From Ruminococcus sp. (GTDB taxonomy: Bacteria; Bacillota; Clostridia; Oscillospirales; Ruminococcaceae), in contig JAEELF010000042.1 of the NCBI GenBank assembly GCA_016288815.1, forward strand, positions 1 through 64,000: DNA of 64,000 nucleotides, read 5' to 3'. A model generated the notes under the pieces. That model was not told the DNA's origin. It saw only the letters and a program-made list of their open reading frames with translations, and did no database searches. Each line of letters begins with the position of its first letter. The stretch's first letter is position 1. Position numbers and translations under genes: made by a program. Positions 7,878 through 14,236 of the stretch are shown here, piece after piece.

Positions 7878-8124
7878 AATTTTGCCGATCCGGATAACGA
7901 TTTTCCCGCTGGATATTTGTGAAAAATGCTAAAATATTCTGTCTGCGAGCCACTTCATTAGTTGTTATATTGACTTTAAGGCAAAAAGAAGATATAATGA
8001 TTATATACGTCTGTGTAATATGTATCAATATGTAACTGCAATTAAAAATGGCGAATCAATACAAAACTGCCTCAGCGAAAACAAGAAAAAGGAGCTCAGT
8101 GAGTAGTGCTTGTCCGACGCAGTC

Positions 8125-8598
8125 ATGAGTGTACGCACTACTACACCAAGCAGATCTACGGCAAATCGAATAGACGATATGAACGGTATCAATCTTGCCG
8201 AAAAGATACTGAAAGAATTTCCGCGGACAAATATCATCTATATCACAGGCTACGAAAAATATGCTTTTGAAAGCTACCGCACCCACGCAAGTGCATTCCT
8301 GCTGAAACCAATCGGGCCGGAAATGCTCGAGGACGCACTGCGTAATCTGCGGTATCCCGTGTCAAACATTACCGAAGATATGCTCGTGGAGCAAAGCCTC
8401 ACCGGCTCAGTCATCGGTATGAGGATACAGAAATGCCGCGAAGAGCGTGGTATTTCGAGAAACGATTTTGCTGAGGCTCTTGGGTGCGTACTCTCAACAG
8501 TCGGGCGCTGGGAGAACGGTTCGCGTGTTCCTGATGTCCCTATGCTGATGCGCATCGCAAAAACACTCGGCGTCAAGATCGACGATCTGCTGGGGTGA
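8125..8598 (+). CDS. Truncated receiver domain fused to XRE helix-turn-helix
   Basis: About 157 residues. The second half of a CheY-type receiver is clear: MNGINLAEKILKEFP, INIIYITGY-like strand (NIIYITGYEKYAFES), then the conserved Lys in FLLKPI. It is joined to a Cro/C1-type HTH (MRIQKCREERGISRNDFAEA to VGRWENGSRVPDVPMLMRIA). The first half of the receiver, including the phosphorylated Asp, is absent; the ~20 residues before MNGIN resemble nothing in the family. No good ribosome site supports any start (TTG 8110, ATG 8125, ATG 8179). It may be a decayed gene or a small HTH protein. A diguanylate cyclase follows, which hints at a former signalling pair. Confidence 0.5.
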   Translation: MSVRTTTPSRSTANRIDDMNGINLAEKILKEFPRTNIIYITGYEKYAFESYRTHASAFLLKPIGPEMLEDALRNLRYPVSNITEDMLVEQSLTGSVIGMRIQKCREERGISRNDFAEALGCVLSTVGRWENGSRVPDVPMLMRIAKTLGVKIDDLLG

Positions 8599-8663
8599 AC
8601 GTTCTCATGGGGAACGGAAAAGCATCCCCGTTTGTTTCTATTCTACATAATGGAGGGATAAAT

Positions 8664-9773
8664 TTGACAATTACCGGTTATCTGCAGGAGCATTGGTCTA
8701 TGCTGGTCTTACTGCTTGGTATGGGGATAGTGCTGGAGTCAGACGTTCATCTGGAACGAAAAATGATCCGTCGTATCGCCTTAGCCAATATCATGATGTT
8801 CTTGTATTCAGTTTCCTGCTATGCAGAAACATATCTCGGGAACCAAACAGAATACACACTGCTCAGACCTATCCTGAGCGCTTTCAACTACAGCCTCATC
8901 ACTTTTATACTTGTGACAGTCGTAATGATATTGTTCCCTAATCAGAAGGGTCATCTTTTCTTCCCGGCTGTAATGAATGCAGTTCTGTGCTTTATTTCTA
9001 TCCCGACAGGAATAGTGTTCTATTTCTCGGCGGATAACCATTTCGGCCGCGGAACGCTCGGGTATCTTCCGTATTTTGTAAATGCACTTTATCTGTTTTA
9101 TTTAATATTCAGTCTTTTCAGATACAGCAGGGCACAGAAAGATGATTTCCGTCTGATGCTTTACATTTCGCTGACTTCTGTAATGTGTCTGGTATTCCCG
9201 TTGTTATCGAACGACTCCACATCGCACTGGTTCAATATGACGATCGCTGTTGATGTGATGCTCTACTATGTGTTCCTGCTTCAACAATTTACAAAACGCG
9301 ATTCGCTCACGAATCTTCTGAATCGTCAGAGTTATTATTCCGATGCTGAAAGGTACTCAGATGACATTACAGCGGTCGTAGCAATGGATATGAACGGGTT
9401 GAAAGAGATCAACGATAATGAAGGTCATAAAGCCGGAGATACTGCACTCCAGGCGCTCGCAGACTGCTTCTGGAAAGCCGCCCGTCACGGACAGCGTGTT
9501 TATCGTATCGGCGGTGATGAATATCTGATATTATGTATCGACACCCCGGAAAAGGATGTCCTTTCATTGACAGAAAGGATACATCAGGAAGTGGCTAAAA
9601 CCCCATATACCTGTTCTGTCGGCTATGCCATGAAAACCGATGACAGTACGATCGATAAGCTCTATCAGCTTGCCGATGCGATGCTATATGAGGAGAAGAA
9701 GCTGTTTTACGAAAGGACCGGCAAGGACAGACGAAAAAGACGTGCAGAAAACGATAATCTGAACAGCAAATAG
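8664..9773 (+). CDS. Membrane-bound GGDEF diguanylate cyclase
   Basis: Makes cyclic di-GMP from two GTP at the membrane; 369 residues. Six to seven hydrophobic helices fill about residues 10-210, then a GGDEF domain from about residue 215 (DSLTNLLNRQSYYSDA) with metal-binding MDMNGLKEINDNEGHKAGD and the active-site loop RIGGDEY, where Tyr replaces the usual Phe, still an accepted variant. No EAL domain and no obvious RxxD product-inhibition site just before the loop. The TTG at 8664 was chosen because GGAGGG (8652-8657) is properly spaced; the GTG at 8595 overlapping the upstream gene has no ribosome site. A perfect terminator follows. The signal sensed by the membrane part is unknown. Confidence 0.85.
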   Translation: MTITGYLQEHWSMLVLLLGMGIVLESDVHLERKMIRRIALANIMMFLYSVSCYAETYLGNQTEYTLLRPILSAFNYSLITFILVTVVMILFPNQKGHLFFPAVMNAVLCFISIPTGIVFYFSADNHFGRGTLGYLPYFVNALYLFYLIFSLFRYSRAQKDDFRLMLYISLTSVMCLVFPLLSNDSTSHWFNMTIAVDVMLYYVFLLQQFTKRDSLTNLLNRQSYYSDAERYSDDITAVVAMDMNGLKEINDNEGHKAGDTALQALADCFWKAARHGQRVYRIGGDEYLILCIDTPEKDVLSLTERIHQEVAKTPYTCSVGYAMKTDDSTIDKLYQLADAMLYEEKKLFYERTGKDRRKRRAENDNLNSK

Positions 9774-9835
9774 CGAAAGTCCATCCCGGATACGATGTGA
9801 TATTGATACTCCGGGACGCGACTTCAGCCATGAGG

Positions 9836-9872
9836 ATTTGCAGTAATACATATGTATTACTGCAAATTTTTT
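9836..9872 (+). terminator. Intrinsic terminator after diguanylate cyclase
   Basis: Perfect 32-base palindrome (9836-9867) ending in a T-run. Between here and 10030 no gene is visible. Confidence 0.8.
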
Positions 9873-10030
9873 ATATCTTTTCAGTTGTGCGCCTATGCGT
9901 CCTCTATCTGTATAAAGCCTAATAAAGGTTTTCGGACTGCTCGAGACGTACATTGCGCTGCTGCTCACGAACTCGTATCCGGTTTGACACACCACTGTGT
10001 TTATTTTTAGCATCACGCCTATATGCTTTT

Positions 10031-10087
10031 GCTATTGCCCGCAATGCATTTAATGTATTGGACATGATCGCTCTTGTGTGGTATGAT
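10031..10087 (+). promoter_or_regulatory. LysR-type promoter 1 (leader peptide and solute-binding protein)
   Basis: GCTATT (10031-10036), then exactly 27 bases from its start TTGGAC (10058-10063), 18-bp spacer, TATGAT (10082-10087). Same geometry as the promoters at 28023, 34411 and 37363; here the ATA half of the CTAT-N8-ATA box is degenerate (ATG). Confidence 0.7.
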
Positions 10088-10119
10088 TAATGCATAGAAA
10101 ACCACAAGGAGTGATCAAC

Positions 10120-10170
10120 ATGAATAAATACAGACATATCATCAATTCTGAGCGAATGCGATGTTGGTGA
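10120..10170 (+). CDS. Leader peptide MNKYRHIINSERMRCW
   Basis: A 16-codon frame with its own ATG and AAGGAGTG ribosome site, 27 bases into the transcript from the promoter at 10031-10087, ending TGA. Residues 4-14, YRHIINSERMR, are identical to the peptide at 28111-28161, which sits in the same place before an ABC transporter operon. The conserved reading frame, start and ribosome site argue that it is translated. It carries one Cys codon and one Trp codon just before the stop. No terminator hairpin is visible in the 50-base A-rich gap to the next gene, so any attenuation would be by another route such as Rho or translation coupling. Confidence 0.7.
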   Translation: MNKYRHIINSERMRCW

Positions 10171-10220
10171 ACAAACACGCACAAACTGGTACGAATTGAA
10201 AGATATGAAAGGTGATAAAT

Positions 10221-11315
10221 ATGAATAACAAGTTAAAGGCAATTTCCATACTCGCTTCCCTCGCACTCCTCACAGGCTGTGCGGGAGTAAATAACACAAG
10301 CTCATCTACAGGCGGTAACGGCGCTAATACAGCAGCTTCCGCAGACCTTGAAAAGACCGATATCACTATCGGTTACCTCAATTCCACCGCTCACCTGCTC
10401 GCGTTCGTCGCACAGGAGGAGGGCTACTTCGCTGAGGAGGGTCTGAATGTTACACTCACGCAGTTCTCCAGCGCGTCCGAACTCGTAAACGGACTTGAAT
10501 CCGACAAGCTCGATGTTGCATTCATCGGTTCTGTACCGACGCTGACCTTCCAGAGTCAGGGGCACGATGTTTCGATTTTCGGCGGCGCGATGACAAACGG
10601 TCACGGCTACGTTATCAAGTCCCAGTTCGCTGACGAAGACGAGCTCGGCGTTGAGATCCTCAAGGGCAGGAACGTCGCTTCCGTAAAGAACAGCGTACAG
10701 GACGCGGAGCTCCAGATCCTTCTTAAAAACGCCCACATCGAGATCGGCGAGGGCAGCGACAAGGTCAACATTGTCTACTTCGACAGCCAGAAGGACGCAT
10801 ATGCCGCTCTTCTGAACGACACTATCGACGCAGCTTCCGTTTACTCGCCGTATGCTTCGCTCGCGAAGTCACAGGGCTACAGAGTCGTTTACTACTGCGC
10901 ACACGAGGAAGCTCTTGAAAACCAGCCGTGCTGCCGTCAGGTCGCCAAGACGAGCGCACTGAATGACAACCCCAACACCTATGTTGCAGTTGAGCGTGCA
11001 TTCATCAAGGCTTACCACTTCACACAGACCGACCACGAAAAGACCGTTACTGACGTCAAGAAATACATCGACATCGACGAAGAATTCATAGACACTGAGG
11101 TCTACGGCGGGTACAGTGTTTCCAGTCCCGACCCCGACAAGCAGGGAACACTCACGCTGAAGGACACTATCATAGACCTCGGCTACACCGATGATTACGA
11201 CATCGAGCCGCTCTACAACACCGACATCTACAAGAAAGCGCTCGACAGTGTGATCGCCGAGGGTTCAGACGACATCTACAAGTCACTCGAAGACCACTTC
11301 AACGAATTTGAATAA
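10221..11315 (+). CDS. ABC transporter solute-binding lipoprotein, SsuA/TauA/NMT1 type
   Basis: Extracellular binding protein, 364 residues. A lipoprotein signal ends at LALLTGC (Cys about residue 19), followed by a Ser/Thr/Gly-rich linker and a fold of the nitrate/sulfonate/taurine/thiamine-precursor group: ITIGYLNSTAHLLAFVAQEE, GYFAEEGLNV, LESDKLDVAFIGSVP. The ATG at 10221 follows AAAGGTG; an in-frame GTG at 10212 lies inside that ribosome site. No ATPase or permease is adjacent. The likely partners are at 28217-29952, behind the same promoter type and a homologous leader peptide. Ligand is uncertain: aliphatic sulfonates are the usual guess, but aromatic acids are possible given the shared control with the acyl-CoA ligase at 37468. 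Confidence 0.85.
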   Translation: MNNKLKAISILASLALLTGCAGVNNTSSSTGGNGANTAASADLEKTDITIGYLNSTAHLLAFVAQEEGYFAEEGLNVTLTQFSSASELVNGLESDKLDVAFIGSVPTLTFQSQGHDVSIFGGAMTNGHGYVIKSQFADEDELGVEILKGRNVASVKNSVQDAELQILLKNAHIEIGEGSDKVNIVYFDSQKDAYAALLNDTIDAASVYSPYASLAKSQGYRVVYYCAHEEALENQPCCRQVAKTSALNDNPNTYVAVERAFIKAYHFTQTDHEKTVTDVKKYIDIDEEFIDTEVYGGYSVSSPDPDKQGTLTLKDTIIDLGYTDDYDIEPLYNTDIYKKALDSVIAEGSDDIYKSLEDHFNEFE

Positions 11316-11328
11316 GGCTCATTGTGAG

Positions 11329-11370
11329 GCAGCACCACAGGCATTTCGCTTGCGGTGCTGTTTTCATTTT
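11329..11370 (+). terminator. Intrinsic terminator after solute-binding protein
   Basis: CAGCACC (11330-11336) pairs with GGTGCTG (11354-11360), inner stem with one mismatch, then TTTTCATTTTT. Confidence 0.7.
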
Positions 11371-11414
11371 TCAGGCGGGCGAGTTGTATTTTCACCGTTA
11401 TCTTGCTGCGATTC

Positions 11415-11642
11415 CTGCTGAATTTAAGCTGGAGCGGTTCAAACGGCGGTCAGAACGGCTCGATAACAAACGCGGAGTGTGAAACTTTATCCAAAGAGGC
11501 AGGCACAGTCACTGTCAAGCTCGACAGCACGAGCACATGGGCGCTCACTGCCGACACATATATCACGTCCTTTGACGGCGATGTTTCAAATATCGTCACC
11601 AATGGCTATACACTTTATGTGAACGGAACTGGGCTGACGTGA
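11415..11642 (+). pseudogene. C-terminal fragment of a secreted carbohydrate-binding-type protein
   Basis: The frame reads ITNAECETLSKEAGTVTV, LDSTSTWALTADTYITSF and NGYTLYVNGTGLT up to TGA. This Trp-Ala-Leu-Thr and GYTLYVNG ending is typical of the C-terminus of large secreted proteins of Ruminococcus annotated as carbohydrate-binding domain-containing. The N-terminal part (11355-11415) overlaps the upstream terminator and has no plausible start, so this is a remnant of about 75 codons. A terminator follows at 11664. Confidence 0.55.
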
Positions 11643-11663
11643 AAAAAAGCGCAGAACAGGCAG

Positions 11664-11690
11664 AAAGAGCGCCTCCGGGTGCTCTTTTGT
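11664..11690 (+). terminator. Intrinsic terminator after gene fragment
   Basis: AAAGAGC-GCC-TCCG-GGT-GCTCTTT followed by T. Confidence 0.65.
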
Positions 11691-11712
11691 GTTCTTCATA
11701 CATATCCTGGAA

Positions 11713-11742
11713 TTGACAAATGCCTGCTGCTTGTTTTATAAT
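11713..11742 (+). promoter_or_regulatory. Sigma-A promoter of GH18-dockerin gene
   Basis: TTGACA (11713-11718), 18-bp spacer, TATAAT (11737-11742). Confidence 0.8.
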
Positions 11743-11772
11743 AGAAGTACCAAATCGGCGGGGAGGGTCTAT

Positions 11773-12918
11773 ATGAAGCCACTACGGTTCATCGCTACAG
11801 CTGCGGCTGCTGCTCTTATGGCAGTTCCGGCGGATATTTCAGCGTCAGACGAAAATACGCAATACAGGATAGTCGGGTATCTCCCCGACTGGCATTACGA
11901 ATACTTCAACGAGCTCGATCTCGGACAGCTCACCCATATCAACATCGCTTTCTGTGATCCCGATGAAAACGGCAGGCTGTACTGCGAGATCCCGGAAGAT
12001 GAACTGAAAGGCATTGTCACTGAGGCGCACAGCAGCGGGGTCAGGGTATTTGCTGCTCTCGGGGGGAGCGACGGCTGCGGAGCATATCTGCAGTTTCTCG
12101 ATACGCCCGGGAAGAGAGCCGATCTCAATGCAAACATAATGGGATTCTGCGAGTGCTACGGCTTTGACGGTATCGATCTCGATATCGAGCTCAGCTCCTC
12201 TCATCAGATCTGGAACTACTATGCGGACTGGTGCGCGGAGCTCCGCGTGCTGTGCGACGAGAGAGGCATGGAAATGTCCACAGCTACCGCACAGTGGGTG
12301 GCGAAGAAGGTCTCTCCAGACACCTTCGCGCTGTTCGATTTTGTCAATGTCATGGCATACGACAACGACGAGGACAGATACTCCCACGCCTCGTATGAAT
12401 ACTCCGTGGAGTGCCTTGAATACTTCTATGAGAATAAGAATATCCCAATGGAAAAGCTCGTTCTTGGCGTTCCGTTCTACGGAAGAGGCTATACCTTCGA
12501 CGGTGAACTGGACTGGAACTCATATATGTCCTTCGCTAAGATAGTCAGCATGGGCAGCGAGTATTACAGCGCGGACATCTGCAACGGTATCGCTTACAAC
12601 GGTGCAGTCACGATCGCCCGGAAAGCTGAGCTTGCCCGGAACTGCGGAGGTATCATGATATGGGAGCTCTCTCAGGACGCAAAGGGTGAGCAGTCGCTGC
12701 TGAAGGTCATCAGCGATACGCTCGGCGGCGGCGATCCCGTTGCGGGAGATGTGAACGGCGACGGCGCCTTCAACACTGCGGACGCTGTTCTGTTGCAGAA
12801 ATGGCTGCTCGCTGTGCCTGATACTGAGCTGAAAAACTGGGAGGCAGGGGATCTCTGTGCGGACGGCAGGCTCGATATCTTTGATCTGTGCGCGATGAGA
12901 CAGAACCTTGCGGGATAA
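11773..12918 (+). CDS. GH18 glycoside hydrolase with C-terminal dockerin
   Basis: Secreted chitinase-family enzyme of 381 residues for cellulosome attachment. A signal peptide (about residues 1-24) is followed by a GH18 barrel: IVGYLPDW, LDLGQLTHINIAF, VRVFAALGG, the catalytic DGIDLDIE (DxxDxDxE; Glu about residue 138), NVMAYD and LGVPFYGRGY, ending at GGIMIWELSQD. The dockerin (about 325-381) has a first calcium loop DVNGDGAFNTAD with QKWLL and a second half ending in IFDLCAMRQNL. The ATG at 11773 follows GGGGAGGG; earlier in-frame starts overlap the promoter. Substrate could be chitin, peptidoglycan-type or N-glycan chains. A broken paralogue lies at 453-820. Confidence 0.9.
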   Translation: MKPLRFIATAAAAALMAVPADISASDENTQYRIVGYLPDWHYEYFNELDLGQLTHINIAFCDPDENGRLYCEIPEDELKGIVTEAHSSGVRVFAALGGSDGCGAYLQFLDTPGKRADLNANIMGFCECYGFDGIDLDIELSSSHQIWNYYADWCAELRVLCDERGMEMSTATAQWVAKKVSPDTFALFDFVNVMAYDNDEDRYSHASYEYSVECLEYFYENKNIPMEKLVLGVPFYGRGYTFDGELDWNSYMSFAKIVSMGSEYYSADICNGIAYNGAVTIARKAELARNCGGIMIWELSQDAKGEQSLLKVISDTLGGGDPVAGDVNGDGAFNTADAVLLQKWLLAVPDTELKNWEAGDLCADGRLDIFDLCAMRQNLAG

Positions 12919-12980
12919 TGCGATATGGTTCATAACGTTCAAGCAGGTACTCATTTTTCATGGCAAATTTTACTTTGATA

Positions 12981-13009
12981 TTGACTTTTGCATAGGATAC
13001 GCCTATAAT
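12981..13009 (+). promoter_or_regulatory. cysE: Sigma-A promoter of serine acetyltransferase gene
   Basis: TTGACT (12981-12986), 17-bp spacer, TATAAT (13004-13009). ATAGG...CCTATA dyad overlaps the -10, recalling the CTATA boxes of the LysR-type promoters. Confidence 0.75.
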
Positions 13010-13046
13010 TATAGTATGAATTGATCGTGGTAAGGAGAAATCGTAA

Positions 13047-13991
13047 TTGAGTACATTTGAAAACAACATCAGTGACATTGTCAGCGAGCTTACCGAGGGC
13101 TACCAGGACATCGGCGGCGCTGAGAAGAACTGGGTGTTCAACCACCCCGACAAGGAGGTCATAATCGACATTCTTTCGAGCCTCCGGAAAATAGTCTTCC
13201 CGGGATATTTCAGGAACGGCTCCATAAAGGTCTATACACTGCGCAATAACCTCTCCATGCTCATCGAGGACGTGATGTTCAAGCTCACGAAGCAGATAAC
13301 CATCGTCCTCGGCGGAGAAAGAAGAAATGACGATGATATCGTCGAGGAAGCCCGCCGGATAACTCTCGAATTCGTAAAGCGTATCCGCAAGATCCGCGAG
13401 TACATCGAGACAGACGTTCAGGCCGCCTACGACGGTGACCCCGCTGCTTACAGCAAGGACGAGATAATCTATTCCTACCCGGGACTGTTCGCTATCCTCG
13501 TCAACAGGATCGCTCATGAGCTGTTCACACTCGGTGTGCCCGTTATCCCGCGTATGATGACAGAATACGCCCACAGCGAGACCGGTATCGACATCCACCC
13601 CGGCGCCTCTATCGGCAAATACTTCTTTATCGACCACGGTACGGGTATCGTTATCGGTGAGACTACAGTTATCGGCAGCAATGTCAAGATCTACCAGGGA
13701 GTGACCCTCGGAGCGCTGTCCACGCGAGGCGGTCAGGCGCTCAAAAGCAAGAAGCGCCACCCCACCATTGAGGACAACGTCACGATATATTCGGGAGCGT
13801 CCATTCTCGGCGGGGATACGATCATCGGTAAGGACGTCGTTATCGGCGGCAACGCCTTCATCACACGTTCAGTTCCGGACGGTGCCAAGATAAGCGTCAA
13901 GAATCAGGAGCTCCGCAGCAACTACGACGCCTCAAAGCCAATCGAGAGCGCCGACTCCGATGAGGACACGAGCTGGTTCTATATCATCTGA
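13047..13991 (+). CDS. cysE: Serine O-acetyltransferase
   Basis: Makes O-acetylserine from serine and acetyl-CoA, the carbon skeleton for cysteine; 314 residues, the long form with an N-terminal helical domain, like EpsC/SatA of anaerobes. The C-terminal left-handed beta-helix is clear: GIDIHPGASIGKYFFIDHGT with the catalytic His, GIVIGETTVIGSNVKIYQGV, a ThrArgGly loop, RHPTIEDNVTIYSGASILGG and VVIGGNAFITRSVP. The start is TTG at 13047 with AAGGAG about 9 bases before. A terminator follows, so it is monocistronic. It supplies the substrate of the MccA/CysK enzyme at 32456. The acidic tail after residue 295 may hold the cysteine synthase-binding end WFYII, since the last Ile normally docks in CysK. 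Confidence 0.93.
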   Translation: MSTFENNISDIVSELTEGYQDIGGAEKNWVFNHPDKEVIIDILSSLRKIVFPGYFRNGSIKVYTLRNNLSMLIEDVMFKLTKQITIVLGGERRNDDDIVEEARRITLEFVKRIRKIREYIETDVQAAYDGDPAAYSKDEIIYSYPGLFAILVNRIAHELFTLGVPVIPRMMTEYAHSETGIDIHPGASIGKYFFIDHGTGIVIGETTVIGSNVKIYQGVTLGALSTRGGQALKSKKRHPTIEDNVTIYSGASILGGDTIIGKDVVIGGNAFITRSVPDGAKISVKNQELRSNYDASKPIESADSDEDTSWFYII

Positions 13992-14017
13992 TATGCGTTT
14001 ATACCTTCATAACTCAG

Positions 14018-14045
14018 AAAAGCTCCCCGTGGAGCTTTTTTGTTT
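14018..14045 (+). terminator. Intrinsic terminator after cysE
   Basis: AAAAGCTCC-CCGT-GGAGCTTTTTT. Confidence 0.85.
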
Positions 14046-14117
14046 CATGTGACCTGAAGAGCCGGAGCAGACCTGTTCCGTATTCTATTCCCCTCCCCTG
14101 ACCTTTCTGATTAGTCC

Positions 14118-14146
14118 TTGACAACCGCTGGATTTCCCGGTATAAT
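14118..14146 (+). promoter_or_regulatory. Sigma-A promoter of CotH-dockerin gene
   Basis: TTGACA (14118-14123), 17-bp spacer, TATAAT (14141-14146). Confidence 0.8.
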
Positions 14147-14236
14147 GAATGCATAGCAGCCATTTTCAATAGCATGATCGACTGAACAAACACTCGGTAA
14201 TTTCAACATTTCACTATGGAAAGAGAGGGGTTCATT

